Positions 40,202 to 49,154 of a stretch of 64,000 nucleotides of DNA are shown piece after piece. Position 1 is the stretch's first letter; every line of letters begins with the position of its first letter. A program made the translations under genes and the position numbers. The notes beneath the pieces are model-generated. The model saw only the letters and a program-made list of their open reading frames with translations. It did no database searches and was not told where the DNA came from. Source of the DNA: Rahnella sikkimica (GTDB lineage: Bacteria; Pseudomonadota; Gammaproteobacteria; Enterobacterales; Enterobacteriaceae); NCBI RefSeq assembly GCF_002951615.1, contig NZ_CP019062.1, forward strand, positions 620,001-684,000. The letters run 5' to 3'.

Positions 40202-42256
40202 ATGGAATTGAAATCGACCTCTTTCGGGAAACATCTGGCGCAACATCCCTACAACCGGGTGCGTCTGCTTAATGCGGGCGTAGAAGTCAGCGGCGACAAA
40301 CATCACTACCTGATCCCTTTTAATCAGCTTATTCAGATCCGCTGCAAGCGCGGCATTGTCTGGGGCGAGCTTGAATTTGAATTGCCTGAGGCAAAAGTCG
40401 TCCGGCTGCATGGCACGGAATGGCAGGAAACGCAGCGCTTTTATCAGCATCTCCTCAAAATCTGGCAGGCCTGGAGTGAGGAAATGAGTGGTGTCAGCGC
40501 GGGCGTTCTGCACGGGCAAATTGAAAAAATCACGCACATTGAAGAACAAGATAAATGGTTTAAAAGCGTCGATCTGGCTGATGTTCAGAAAGACATCACA
40601 GAAGCTTTTTCCGCCATTCCTGTCCCCGTCGAACGGCTCAATGACTTCGATAATTGCCGCGAAGATTATCGCACTTGTTTACGCTGGCTTGAGCAGGGCA
40701 AACGCAGCGTAGATAAACGCAATCTGGCCTGGACGGACCGGGTTATTGCGGAAAATCAGGACTTCTTCGATACCGTTGAAGTTTCTCCGCTAAACGAGAG
40801 TCAGTGCCGCGCGGTTGTGAATGGCGAAGATGCTGTTCTGGTGCTGGCAGGCGCAGGCAGTGGTAAAACCTCCGTACTGGTGGCCCGCGCAGGCTGGTTG
40901 CTGCGCCGACAGGAAGCCGTACCTGAGCAAATTTTGCTGCTGGCGTTTGGCCGTCAGGCCGCGGATGAAATGAACACGCGTATAAAAGAACGTCTGCATA
41001 CCGACGGGATCAAAGCCAAAACGTTCCATGCGCTGGCCTTGCAGATTATTCAGGAAGGCAGCAAGAAAGCGCCAAAGATCAGCAAACTGGAAACGGACGC
41101 AAAAGCCCGTCGCAGTCTGCTGATCAAAACCTGGCAGGAACAATGCGCCGGGAAAAAAGTGCAGGCCAGCGGCTGGCGGCAGTGGATGACCGACGAACTC
41201 GAATGGGATGTGCCGGAAGGGGATTACTGGAAAAGTAAATCGCTGGCCGAACGTCTGGGCAGCCGCCTCGAGCGCTGGCTGAGTCTGATGCGTATGCACG
41301 GCGGCAGTCAGGCCGAAATGATTGAAAACGCACCTGAAGAGGTGAAAGATCTGTTTTCGAAGCGCATCCGTCTGATGGCTCCGTTACTGAAAGCCTGGAA
41401 AACCGCCCTGAAAGAAGAAGGCGCGGTGGATTTCTCCGGGCTTATTCATCAGGCCGTAAATATTCTGGAAAAAGGCCGCTTTGTCAGCCCGTGGAAACAC
41501 ATTCTGGTTGATGAGTTTCAGGACATTTCGCCACAGCGCGCGTTGTTGCTCTCCGCACTGCGCAAGCTGAACAAACGCACCAGCCTGTTTGCCGTGGGCG
41601 ATGACTGGCAGGCCATTTACCGTTTCAGCGGTGCAGAGCTTTCGCTGACGACTGCTTTCGCGACGAACTTTGGCGAAGGCGCGCAGTGCGCGCTCGATAC
41701 CACTTACCGGTTCAACGATCGCATCGGTGAAATTGCTAATAAGTTTGTTCAGCAGAATCCTTATCAGCTGAAAAAACCGCTGAACAGCCTGACCAGGGGC
41801 AACAAGAAAAATGTGGTGATCTTGCCTGACGATCAGCTGGAAAAACTGCTGGATAAACTCAGCGGTTATGTCACGGCTGATGAACAAATTCTGGTGCTGG
41901 CTCGATATCACCATTTACGGCCACAAATTCTGGAAAAAGCCGCCACCCGCTGGCCGAAACTGAATCTTGAATTTATGACGATCCACGCCAGTAAAGGTCA
42001 GCAGGCAGAATATGTCATTATTATCGGACTGCATGAGGGCAATGACGGTTTCCCGGCACCGGCCCGTGAATCGGTGCTTGAACAGGTCTTGCTGCCGGAG
42101 CCGGAAAACTTTAGGGATGCCGAGGAACGGCGGTTGCTGTATGTGGCGATGACCCGCGCGAAGCATCAGGTCTGGCTATTGCAGAATAAAGCGCGTCCTT
42201 CGGTTTTTGTCGAACAGCTCGAAGATATCGGTGTTCCGGCGCAACGGAAACCCTGA
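40202..42256 (+). CDS. helD: DNA helicase IV HelD
   Basis: Superfamily I UvrD/Rep-like 3'-5' DNA helicase of the RecF recombination pathway. The ATG at 40202 gives 684 residues, exactly the E. coli length, starting MELKSTSFGKHLAQHPYNRV. A longer frame from 40088 has no family support. An N-terminal accessory domain (about 1-190) precedes Walker A AGAGSGKTS with Lys222, motif Ia LAFGRQAADEM, Walker B ILVDEFQDIS, VGDDWQAIYRFSGA, TIHASKGQQAEYV and the motif VI LYVAMTRAKHQVW. A strong terminator follows. Confidence 0.96.
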   Translation: MELKSTSFGKHLAQHPYNRVRLLNAGVEVSGDKHHYLIPFNQLIQIRCKRGIVWGELEFELPEAKVVRLHGTEWQETQRFYQHLLKIWQAWSEEMSGVSAGVLHGQIEKITHIEEQDKWFKSVDLADVQKDITEAFSAIPVPVERLNDFDNCREDYRTCLRWLEQGKRSVDKRNLAWTDRVIAENQDFFDTVEVSPLNESQCRAVVNGEDAVLVLAGAGSGKTSVLVARAGWLLRRQEAVPEQILLLAFGRQAADEMNTRIKERLHTDGIKAKTFHALALQIIQEGSKKAPKISKLETDAKARRSLLIKTWQEQCAGKKVQASGWRQWMTDELEWDVPEGDYWKSKSLAERLGSRLERWLSLMRMHGGSQAEMIENAPEEVKDLFSKRIRLMAPLLKAWKTALKEEGAVDFSGLIHQAVNILEKGRFVSPWKHILVDEFQDISPQRALLLSALRKLNKRTSLFAVGDDWQAIYRFSGAELSLTTAFATNFGEGAQCALDTTYRFNDRIGEIANKFVQQNPYQLKKPLNSLTRGNKKNVVILPDDQLEKLLDKLSGYVTADEQILVLARYHHLRPQILEKAATRWPKLNLEFMTIHASKGQQAEYVIIIGLHEGNDGFPAPARESVLEQVLLPEPENFRDAEERRLLYVAMTRAKHQVWLLQNKARPSVFVEQLEDIGVPAQRKP

Positions 42257-42257
42257 T

Positions 42258-42294
42258 AACAAATCGCCCGGCAAATGCCGGGCGATTTGTTTAT
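42258..42294. terminator. Terminator between helD and mgsA
   Basis: Twelve-pair stem (42261-42272 with 42277-42288), extended by AAC/GTT, then T run. Serves helD; its left side is A-rich enough to help the convergent mgsA. Confidence 0.9.
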
Positions 42295-42324
42295 AAAAAC
42301 GCTGTGAATCCAAAACCTTGCGAA

Positions 42325-42786
42325 TCACTCTTTCAAACGTGCCCACAAATAACGCTGATAATCAGGAATTGAAATGTCCACTTCTGACTGGAACAGCGGT
42401 GATGCAATCAGGAAATCTGCTGTTGCCACATTGGTTGCGACCGGAATATTCCACACAGTCGCGAGGCGCAGCAGGGCTTTTACATCCGGGTCGTGAGGGA
42501 CGGCATTGAGCGGATCCCAGAGGAAAATCAGCAGGTCGATTTTCCCTTCGGCAATCAGCGCGCCAACCTGCTGGTCACCGCCCATCGGGCCGCTCAGCAT
42601 ACTTTTCACCGTAATTCCGGTGCTCCGCTGTACCATATTCCCGGTGGTGCCGGTGGCGTAGAGAATATGCTTTGACAGTTCAGCCACGTTTTTATCCACC
42701 CATTTCATCAGGGTGTTTTTGCAGTGATCATGCGCGACCAGGGCAATATGTTTTTGTTTGGCGATCGTGCGGGTCGTGTATTCCAT
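42325..42786 (-). CDS. mgsA: Methylglyoxal synthase
   Basis: Converts dihydroxyacetone phosphate to methylglyoxal, a phosphate-releasing bypass of lower glycolysis. 153 residues from the ATG at 42786 with a GAAGGG ribosome site (E. coli 152). Catalytic Asp71 in GPMGGDQQ, His98 and Asp101 in NAVPHDPD. Phosphate-binding YATGTTG near 43-49. The toxic product is handled by glyoxalases such as GloC elsewhere in the window. Confidence 0.97.
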   Translation of the reverse strand: MEYTTRTIAKQKHIALVAHDHCKNTLMKWVDKNVAELSKHILYATGTTGNMVQRSTGITVKSMLSGPMGGDQQVGALIAEGKIDLLIFLWDPLNAVPHDPDVKALLRLATVWNIPVATNVATADFLIASPLFQSEVDISIPDYQRYLWARLKE

Positions 42787-42904
42787 CAAATTCCCTTCAA
42801 AGAGAAAGTAAGAGTGGATCACAGAATACTGAAACTCCGTTTTACTGCATAGCGCGGGGGCAACAATTCGGCGTTAAGAAAGAGAATGCGTGATGGAGAT
42901 TAAG

Positions 42905-43564
42905 TTACGAGGTGCGTTCCTGTTTTTCAGGCAGCTTAAACCAGAGCAACAATTGTTCAATACCCGCGTTTGCCGCCAGCCGGGTCCAGAGCGGGTGAAG
43001 ATAGGCGATGGATATTTGCGAAGGAACTTCACGCGCCAGCGCCGATTTCTTATCGGTATTTCCCCTGGCGAAAGAAGGCACGGCAGCGCGTGCGCCGGAT
43101 AAGTTATACGTCATCATGAGCTTTTCAGCGCCCGCCGTATTGCCCGGATTAAACAGACTGAGAACATCGCGTTGAGTCGCCAGCGTGTTTCCCTGATCAT
43201 CCACCAGTTGATAATTCATTTGCTGGCTGAACTGGGCGGTGTCTTTTTCAGTAGTCAGCGAAGGTAGTACAAAGGAAACGGCGCGGCTTCCTTTAGCATT
43301 GAACGTGACGATAAGGGCCGGAGAGTGATAAATCAGTGCGTTTTGCGCAGCAGCAGGGTGCAGATTTTTGCTGACCTGAAACAGAATCTGATGTTGGCCG
43401 CCATCCAGTTCGAGGCTGTCTGCGCCTTTCAGGATCGCGCCGGACATCTGTTTACCGTCAATAACCAGCACATCCACATCCGCAGACAGTTTGAGTGAGG
43501 TCGCAGAAGCAGACGCCATCAGGCTGAAGCTCGCTAATGCGACCAGCGCACGACAGACTTTCAT
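42905..43564 (-). CDS. csgI: DUF2057 periplasmic protein CsgI (YccT)
   Basis: Periplasmic DUF2057 protein; in E. coli CsgI/YccT restrains curli subunit assembly. 219 residues from the ATG at 43564 (ribosome site GAGGAGAG). Signal peptide ends near residue 22 (ASASA). The N-terminal LKLSADVDVLVIDGKQM and ADSLELDGGQHQILFQV blocks match the family well; the C-terminal third is more diverged. No csg genes lie in the window, so the curli role is carried over from E. coli and is uncertain here. Confidence 0.83.
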   Translation of the reverse strand: MKVCRALVALASFSLMASASATSLKLSADVDVLVIDGKQMSGAILKGADSLELDGGQHQILFQVSKNLHPAAAQNALIYHSPALIVTFNAKGSRAVSFVLPSLTTEKDTAQFSQQMNYQLVDDQGNTLATQRDVLSLFNPGNTAGAEKLMMTYNLSGARAAVPSFARGNTDKKSALAREVPSQISIAYLHPLWTRLAANAGIEQLLLWFKLPEKQERTS

Positions 43565-43753
43565 TCTTCTCTCCTCAGACACACATTGCTCACTCTCCAT
43601 TATTCAGTAACGGCGATTGTGTGTCAAAGTTTTACAAAATGTTTTAATTTTACATAAGGGCAATTCTGAGGGCGATCCTTTTTGCACCCTGCACTGTCGA
43701 AACGGTCAGGCTGCGTTACACTTACCGGAGACAGGTCAAAAGGAGATAACCCC

Positions 43754-44167
43754 GTGCAAGACAATGATATTCGCAAAATTCTCGAGGACGTAAAAACAAT
43801 CGCTCTGGTGGGTGCCAGCGACAATCCTGGTCGCCCGAGTTATGGCGTGATGGCCTATCTGCTTTCGCAGGGATACAAAGTCATTCCGGTCAGCCCGAAA
43901 CTGGCAGGGCAGGAATTACTTGGGCAAAAAGCGGTGGGAACGCTGGCCGAAATCGCAGAACCGGTGGATATGGTCGATGTTTTCCGCAACGCCGAAGCCG
44001 CTTACGGCGTGGGGCAGGAAGCCATCGCGATTAAAGCGAAAGTGCTGTGGCTTCAACTGGGCGTGATCAACGAACAGGCCGCCGTGCTGGCAAAAGATGC
44101 CGGGATGAAAGTGGTGATGGATCGTTGTCCGAAAATTGAAATCCCACGTCTGGGAATGGAAAAGTAA
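43754..44167 (+). CDS. yccU: CoA-binding domain protein YccU
   Basis: Rossmann-fold CoA_binding family protein of unknown function, 137 residues, as in E. coli. The GTG at 43754 is the start, with AGGAG 9 bases upstream; the longer frame from 43682 is rejected because it overlaps the likely promoter. Family blocks are TIALVGASDNPGRPSYGVM, VIPVSPK and MDRCPKIEIPRL. Divergent from csgI and convergent with hspQ across a two-way terminator. Confidence 0.92.
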   Translation: MQDNDIRKILEDVKTIALVGASDNPGRPSYGVMAYLLSQGYKVIPVSPKLAGQELLGQKAVGTLAEIAEPVDMVDVFRNAEAAYGVGQEAIAIKAKVLWLQLGVINEQAAVLAKDAGMKVVMDRCPKIEIPRLGMEK

Positions 44168-44188
44168 TTTCCGGCCCGCTACAGGCAC

Positions 44189-44217
44189 AAAAAAACCGGC
44201 CAACATAGCCGGTTTTT
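44189..44217. terminator. Two-way terminator between yccU and hspQ
   Basis: Nine-pair stem AAAACCGGC/GCCGGTTTT (44192-44200 with 44208-44216) with a 7-base loop and A/T flanks. Confidence 0.92.
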
Positions 44218-44238
44218 CATTAAACGGGTGCGGGATGA

Positions 44239-44556
44239 TCAGTTGCGCAGACGCGGTGCCTGTAACTGACTGCGGATTGACGCAGCCAGATCATCCAGAG
44301 AGGTTTGTTCAGGATGTGAACGCGCGGCCTCATGGTCAATCTGAATTTCTGCCAGATAAGTGTGAACGGGCTGGCCTTCTTCATCTTCCATCACCACGTG
44401 ATACCAGGGCGCGGCACGCATTGAATCGTCAGCGGCAACGTCATCGACGCCGGGTTTTTCGAGTGAATATTCCGCGTCGACGTCAATTACCACGCCTAAA
44501 TAACCCAACAGTCTGTGGCGAACTTGCTGGCCGATACCGTATTTGCTGGCAATCAT
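44239..44556 (-). CDS. hspQ: Heat shock protein HspQ
   Basis: Small hemimethylated-DNA-binding-domain (YccV-like) protein; in E. coli and Yersinia it is a specificity-enhancing factor and substrate of Lon. 105 residues, identical length to E. coli. It starts [20 protein letters not shown] and ends LQAPRLRN; the core [22 protein letters not shown] defines the family. No clear sigma-32 promoter was picked out upstream. Confidence 0.96.
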   Translation of the reverse strand: MIASKYGIGQQVRHRLLGYLGVVIDVDAEYSLEKPGVDDVAADDSMRAAPWYHVVMEDEEGQPVHTYLAEIQIDHEAARSHPEQTSLDDLAASIRSQLQAPRLRN

Positions 44557-44682
44557 AGTCGTCTCCCAAAATTATCCATTAATCTCTATATGGAGATAAA
44601 ATGTGCTATTTCAAGTTTTGACCGCTTAATCTGCTAAAAATTCTGCGACGTGCTGCCGGAACAGCACGTCGTGAACATCGGA

Positions 44683-45876
44683 TTAATTCATCACCAGACA
44701 GGCGAAGCCCTTCAGGTACAAACCTTCAGGATACGCGCCGGTCACCGGGTGATCGGCAGCCTGACGGAATTGCTCCACGAACTGAATTTCGCGACCGGCA
44801 TCGAGTGCGGCGTCCGCGAGGATTTTCTGGAACAAATCGGTTGGCAGCAGGCCGGAACAGGAGAAGCTCAGCAGAATTCCGCCCGGACGCAGCAGTTGAA
44901 TCGCCAGCATATTAATATCTTTGTAGCCACGGCAGGCGCTCGCCAGCTGGTTTTTGTTCTCAACAAATTTCGGCGGATCCATCACAATCATGTCGAACTG
45001 CTGGCCTTCCGAGCGGTATTTACGCAGCAACTGGAAGACGTCTTCGCGGACGAATTCTGCTTTCGACAGATCGAGTTTGTTCAGCTCAACGTTCTGACGT
45101 GCAACGTCCAGCGCGGCCTGAGAGGTATCCACGTTGGTGACTTTGGTGCAACCGCCCATCAGCGCGGACACGGCGAACGCACCGGTGTAGGAGAAGCAGT
45201 TCAGCACGTTGCGGCCAGCCGCGTAGTTGCGCGCGGCTAAACGACTGTCACGCTGATCAAGATAGAAACCGGTTTTATGGCCTTCTTTAATATCCACCAG
45301 CAGGCTCATGCCGTGTTCCTGAATCGGCAACAGGGCAGGCGGTTCTTCACCGACGACATGGCCCTGAACCAGTTCCAGACCTTCTTTTTTACGCACGGCG
45401 ACGTCGGAACGATCCCAGATGGCGCATTCCGGATAGCAGTGTTGCAATGCGGCAATCAGCGGTGCGCGCTGGTATTCAGCACCGGCGGACAGCAATTGCA
45501 GTACCAGGAAATTCTGGAAACGGTCGATGGTAATGCCGGGCAGGCAGTCGGATTCACCGGCAATCAGACGGTAGCCGTCCAGCCCGTCGCGTTTGGCGAT
45601 ATAATCACGCCAGCTTTGCGCCTGCTGTAAACGGCGGATGAAGAAATCGATATCGATGTCTTCATCTTGCTTGAAAGTCCAGACACGGGCACGGATCTGA
45701 GATGACGGCGAATAAGCTCCGCGCGCCAGCCATTTGCCCTGACTGTCTACAATATCAATAGTGTCGCCGGAATTGGCTTTCCCCTCGACGCGCTGAACAG
45801 CGCCGGAAAACACCCACGGGTGGCGGCGTAAAAGTGATTTTTCGCGGCCTTTGGCCAGAATTAAACGTGCAGTCAT
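44683..45876 (-). CDS. rlmI: 23S rRNA m5C1962 methyltransferase RlmI
   Basis: AdoMet-dependent methyltransferase for C1962 of 23S rRNA. The ATG at 45876 gives 397 residues (E. coli 396) beginning [20 protein letters not shown]; frames opening upstream at 45918 or 45945 have no family match. N-terminal PUA domain (about 1-80), then an EEHEE linker domain and the methyltransferase fold with [14 protein letters not shown] and MDPPKF. Divergent from acyP across 99 bases. Confidence 0.95.
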   Translation of the reverse strand: MTARLILAKGREKSLLRRHPWVFSGAVQRVEGKANSGDTIDIVDSQGKWLARGAYSPSSQIRARVWTFKQDEDIDIDFFIRRLQQAQSWRDYIAKRDGLDGYRLIAGESDCLPGITIDRFQNFLVLQLLSAGAEYQRAPLIAALQHCYPECAIWDRSDVAVRKKEGLELVQGHVVGEEPPALLPIQEHGMSLLVDIKEGHKTGFYLDQRDSRLAARNYAAGRNVLNCFSYTGAFAVSALMGGCTKVTNVDTSQAALDVARQNVELNKLDLSKAEFVREDVFQLLRKYRSEGQQFDMIVMDPPKFVENKNQLASACRGYKDINMLAIQLLRPGGILLSFSCSGLLPTDLFQKILADAALDAGREIQFVEQFRQAADHPVTGAYPEGLYLKGFACLVMN

Positions 45877-45975
45877 AAAATTAGGTTCTGTCGGTTCGGA
45901 GACAAAAAAGAGCGACATTGTCCGGTCATGCAGGTGAAATTGCAACGAACCATACCGCTAACGGAGAGAAATAAT

Positions 45976-46254
45976 ATGGCAAAAGTCAGTATAGCTGCCT
46001 ATGTCTACGGCAGGGTGCAGGGCGTCGGCTTTCGTTTTTCGACACTACATCAGGCAACCGGGTTAGGGCTGACCGGTTATGCAAAAAACCTTGAAGACGG
46101 CAGCGTCGAAGTGTTGGCGTGCGGCGAACAGGAGAAAGTGGATCAGCTGTTAGCCTGGCTCAAACAGGGCGGCCCGAAACATGCACAGGTTGATCGCGTG
46201 CTGACTGAACCCGCCGCGCCCGGCAATTACACCGATTTCAAAATTAAATACTGA
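45976..46254 (+). CDS. acyP: Acylphosphatase
   Basis: Small enzyme (YccX) hydrolysing acyl phosphates. The ATG at 45976 with CGGAGAGA upstream gives 92 residues, as in E. coli. Catalytic Arg20 in [10 protein letters not shown] and Asn38 in [12 protein letters not shown] are present. Only 4 bases separate its stop from that of convergent tusE, so the 3' ends must overlap in RNA. Confidence 0.96.
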   Translation: MAKVSIAAYVYGRVQGVGFRFSTLHQATGLGLTGYAKNLEDGSVEVLACGEQEKVDQLLAWLKQGGPKHAQVDRVLTEPAAPGNYTDFKIKY

Positions 46255-46258
46255 AGCA

Positions 46259-46588
46259 TTACAGGCATTTTACCGGCTTAGGCAGGCCCGCAATTTTAGT
46301 CGCCTGTTTCGCCGGGCCTTTCGGGAACAGCCTGAACAGATAGCGGCTGTTGCCTTTCTCTTCACCGTATTTTTGTGCCATCGCTTTCACCAACATGCGC
46401 ACGGCCGGTGACGTATTGAATTCGAGATAAAACCCGCGCACGAAACGCACCACTTCCCAGTGCGCATCGGTAAGCTGAATGCCTTCTTTTTCTGCCAGCA
46501 GCGGCGCCATGCCTTCCTGCCAGTCATTACTGTTTTTCAGGTAACCCTGAGCGTCGGTTTCAATCACCTGACCGTCAAACTCCAGCAT
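46259..46588 (-). CDS. tusE: Sulfurtransferase TusE
   Basis: DsrC-like sulfur carrier that takes persulfide sulfur from TusBCD and hands it to MnmA for 2-thiouridine in tRNA. The ATG at 46588 (AGAGGTT upstream) gives 109 residues, equal to E. coli. The active cysteine is Cys108 in KPVKC. Conserved core [20 protein letters not shown] and [18 protein letters not shown]. Confidence 0.97.
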   Translation of the reverse strand: MLEFDGQVIETDAQGYLKNSNDWQEGMAPLLAEKEGIQLTDAHWEVVRFVRGFYLEFNTSPAVRMLVKAMAQKYGEEKGNSRYLFRLFPKGPAKQATKIAGLPKPVKCL

Positions 46589-46647
46589 ACAACCTCTGAC
46601 CTGTAAAAAATTCAGCCAACAGTTTAGCAAAAAGCCCTGTCTGACAA

Positions 46648-46675
46648 AATAAAAAGCCCCGCGCGGTGGCGGGGC
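46648..46675 (-). terminator. Terminator of yccA
   Basis: Minus-strand stem GCCCCGC/GCGGGGC (46675-46669 with 46662-46656) followed by five T; 21 bases after the yccA stop. Confidence 0.9.
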
Positions 46676-46696
46676 CCGAACAGATTACGCGTGTAA

Positions 46697-47359
46697 TCAG
46701 TTACGTGATGACATCCCGAGAATGCTCAGCAGGCTGACAAACACGTTGTAAAGCGACACATAGAGGCTGACCGTAGCGCGAATATAGTTGGTTTCGCCGC
46801 CGTGAATAATATTACTGGTCTCCCACAGGATTGCGCCCGCCGAGAACAGAATAAACAGGCAGCTTATTGCCAGTGACAACGCCGGAATTTGCAGGAACAG
46901 GTTCGCGATAACCGCGACCAGCAGCACAACAAAGCCCGCCATCATCATCCCCGACAGGAACGACATGTCTTTTCGCGTGGTCAGCACGTAAGCCGAACAA
47001 CAGAAGAAGACCAATGCCGTACCGCCAAGCGCCAGCATAATAATGTCACCGGCACCCGCAGAAAGCAGGGAGCTCAGCAACGGCCCCAGCGTATAACCCA
47101 TGAAACCGGTCAGCGCGAAGGCGGACAAAATACCCGCCGGGCTGTTCGCCGTGCGGTAAGTCAGGAACATCAGGCCGTAAAAGCCGACGATAGTCAGCAG
47201 GAAGCCCGGTGCAGGTAAGCGGAGAACCGTACTGGCTGTTGCAGTAATCGCTGAAACGCCGAGCGTCAGGGCTAACAGGAAATAAGTATTGCGCAACACC
47301 CGGTGTGTGCTTAACAACGAGCCTGCGCGTGATGACGAAGAGGCAACGATACGATCCAT
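46697..47359 (-). CDS. yccA: BAX-inhibitor-1 family membrane protein YccA
   Basis: Seven-helix inner-membrane protein; E. coli YccA binds FtsH and restrains its degradation of membrane proteins such as SecY. 220 residues (E. coli 219). Starts [19 protein letters not shown] and ends [20 protein letters not shown] sequence ([19 protein letters not shown]) marks the UPF0005 family. A weak CpxR-like GTAAAACGTCTTTAA lies on the minus strand at about 47442-47456. Confidence 0.95.
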   Translation of the reverse strand: MDRIVASSSSRAGSLLSTHRVLRNTYFLLALTLGVSAITATASTVLRLPAPGFLLTIVGFYGLMFLTYRTANSPAGILSAFALTGFMGYTLGPLLSSLLSAGAGDIIMLALGGTALVFFCCSAYVLTTRKDMSFLSGMMMAGFVVLLVAVIANLFLQIPALSLAISCLFILFSAGAILWETSNIIHGGETNYIRATVSLYVSLYNVFVSLLSILGMSSRN

Positions 47360-47579
47360 AATAAAATTCTCACTTTTAACAAAAAAGTTGAAGTCGGTGA
47401 AAATACAAACAGATTGAAGTGTAAGGAGTTGCGCGGCGTCATTAAAGACGTTTTACCCTTCTTTACCTGCCCAAACGGCGCAGGGCGGGGCTTCGTGATG
47501 CCAAAATCGCCGTAATGGTGCATAAATCGCCGCTTGAGAACCGAATGCCTGTTTTTCAGGCAATTGAATGCAATCAGGC

Positions 47580-47608
47580 TTTACAACCTGATTGGCTATG
47601 TTTATAGT
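47580..47608 (+). promoter_or_regulatory. Promoter of the first tRNA-Ser gene
   Basis: TTTACA (47580-47585), 17-base spacer, TATAGT (47603-47608); the tRNA starts 12 bases later. Confidence 0.75.
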
Positions 47609-47620
47609 TCGCTTCGTTGC

Positions 47621-47708
47621 GGAGGGGTGGCCGAGCGGCTGAAGGCACCGGTCTTGAAAACCGGCGATGGGAAACCATTCGAGAGTTCGAATCTCTCCTC
47701 CTCCGCCA
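47621..47708 (+). tRNA. serT: tRNA-Ser (anticodon UGA), copy 1
   Basis: 88 bases with encoded CCA. Acceptor stem GGAGGGG with CTCCTCC (one G-T), D-loop GGCCGAGCGGCTGAAGGC, anticodon TGA at 47655-47657 in the loop CTTGAAA, the long variable arm expected of a class II tRNA, and the T-loop GTTCGAATC. Same location (after yccA) as E. coli serT. Confidence 0.98.
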
Positions 47709-47723
47709 TAAACAACACAAGAA

Positions 47724-47751
47724 AGCTGCTAAGCAATTAGCGGCTTTTTTT
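47724..47751 (+). terminator. Terminator of tRNA-Ser copy 1
   Basis: Nine-pair stem (47724-47732 with 47737-47745), GCAA loop, T run. Confidence 0.92.
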
Positions 47752-47817
47752 GTATCTGAAATTTGTGAAGCTGATTTAAATGCTCATAAAATCAACAAAA
47801 TAGGCTGAAAATAATGT

Positions 47818-47845
47818 TTGCATCTTTTTTTCGGTCTTGTATACT
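47818..47845 (+). promoter_or_regulatory. Promoter of the second tRNA-Ser gene
   Basis: TTGCAT (47818-47823), 16-base spacer, TATACT (47840-47845), then the GC-rich discriminator ACGCCCC typical of stringently controlled stable-RNA promoters. Confidence 0.82.
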
Positions 47846-47891
47846 ACGCCCCGTACTGAACGACTGATGTCGCAAAGTGCTTGTTGTTTAC

Positions 47892-47979
47892 GGAGGGGTG
47901 GCCGAGCGGCTGAAGGCACCGGTCTTGAAAACCGGCGATGGGAAACCATTCGAGAGTTCGAATCTCTCCTCCTCCGCCA
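47892..47979 (+). tRNA. tRNA-Ser (anticodon UGA), copy 2
   Basis: Identical over all 88 bases to the copy at 47621; anticodon TGA at 47926-47928, CCA encoded. Has its own promoter and terminator. Confidence 0.98.
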
Positions 47980-47994
47980 TAAACAACACATTAA

Positions 47995-48022
47995 AGCTGC
48001 TAAGCAATTAGCGGCTTTTTTT
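47995..48022 (+). terminator. Terminator of tRNA-Ser copy 2
   Basis: Same 9-pair stem, GCAA loop and T run as after copy 1. Confidence 0.92.
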
Positions 48023-48107
48023 GTGCCTGAAATTCGGGGGTTTGTACGAAGACGTGCCTTTACGCGGGCACGAAACGCCCGCAGTAAGTGAAGAAAAAGC
48101 CCGATAA

Positions 48108-49154
48108 CTACGGCTGAAAAACGTGCGCGTTGCCTTCTATTTGGATCCCGACTGCCGATCCCACAGCAATATCCCTCTGGCTGACCATCCTGATATCGAG
48201 CACTTGTTTGCTGCCGGCAAGTTCAAGGCTCAGCGTCGAGATAAACCCCGCGAAATCAACGCTGACGACTTTTGCCAGACAATGCGCTGCGCCTGTCAGG
48301 TTTTCTGCGGGCGTAATACGAATCTGCTCCGGGCGCAGCATGATGCGTGCATTGCCGGTGCGAAAAGCATTATCCACCGCAATATTTCCCAGTGCGCAGT
48401 GCGCCTGACCGCGTTCAAGGTGCGCGTCCAGCAGCAACGTTTCCCCTAAGAATGTGGCAGTCAGTTCGTCTGCCGGACGCAGATATAATTCCTGCGGCGC
48501 GCCGACATGCGCCAGTTTGCCATTACGCATGACCGCAACCTGATCGGCAAAAGACAGCGCTTCGGTCTGATCATGTGTTACCAGCACCGAGGCGATGCGC
48601 GTTTCGGCCAGCAGTTCCGCCACCGCTTTTCGGGTCGATGCGCGCAGGGCAGTATCGAGTGCCGAAAACGGTTCATCGAGCAACATCAGTACCGGTTTTT
48701 GCGCTAATGCCCGCGCCAGTGCCACACGTTGTTGCTGACCGCCAGACAGTTCGTGCGGCCAGAGCGCAGCCAGACGCCGGTCCAGCGCCACCATGTCCAT
48801 CAGTTCGTCGATGCGGATTTGTTTCTCGCGTTTTCCCCCCGTCAGCCCGTACGCAATGTTCCCGGCAACCGTGAAATGCGGAAACAGCGCGCCATCCTGC
48901 GGAACAAATCCGATGCCTCTTTTATGCGCGGGAATATGCAATCCGGTGCCATGCAGCAGATTTCCCTGCAAAAAGACTTTGCCGTGATCGGGGTTTTCGA
49001 ACCCGGCGATAATGCGTAGTAACGTGGTTTTCCCCGATCCGGAAGGGCCAACAATTGCCGTCCGGCTGCCCGCACTGACGCGCAGGTCGATATTCTCCAG
49101 CACTTTAACGGCTGAATAGGATTTACTGATCCCACGCAGTTCAAGCGTACTCAT
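48108..49154 (-). CDS. sfuC: Ferric-iron ABC transporter ATPase SfuC
   Basis: ATPase of the SfuABC/FbpABC ferric-ion importer. 348 residues. Walker A GPSGSGKT at 36-43, signature [15 protein letters not shown], Walker [13 protein letters not shown], followed by a regulatory C-terminal domain (about 240-348) of the TOBE type. Its start overlaps the sfuB stop by 4 bases. Last gene of the leftward operon sfuA-sfuB-sfuC. A GC-rich hairpin at 48064-48082, 26 bases past the stop, lacks a T run and is only a possible terminator. Confidence 0.92.
   Translation of the reverse strand: MSTLELRGISKSYSAVKVLENIDLRVSAGSRTAIVGPSGSGKTTLLRIIAGFENPDHGKVFLQGNLLHGTGLHIPAHKRGIGFVPQDGALFPHFTVAGNIAYGLTGGKREKQIRIDELMDMVALDRRLAALWPHELSGGQQQRVALARALAQKPVLMLLDEPFSALDTALRASTRKAVAELLAETRIASVLVTHDQTEALSFADQVAVMRNGKLAHVGAPQELYLRPADELTATFLGETLLLDAHLERGQAHCALGNIAVDNAFRTGNARIMLRPEQIRITPAENLTGAAHCLAKVVSVDFAGFISTLSLELAGSKQVLDIRMVSQRDIAVGSAVGIQIEGNAHVFQP

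Larger units (their letters stand above)
47620..48034 (+). repeat. Direct repeat: two 144-base tRNA-Ser units
   Basis: Copy 1 at 47620-47763 and copy 2 at 47891-48034 are co-linear with a fixed offset of 271 and differ at only four bases, all downstream of the tRNA. Each copy covers the tRNA, the spacer and the terminator. The upstream promoters and the 127 bases between copies are not similar. Confidence 0.93.

Noticed and set aside
47442..47456. CpxR box upstream of yccA
   Set aside because: GTAAA half-site is followed by TTTAA, a 3 of 5 match; mentioned only as weak in the yccA entry.
47620..48034. CRISPR-like or mobile-element direct repeat
   Set aside because: Only two copies, each a complete tRNA gene with terminator; no integrase, no target-site duplication.
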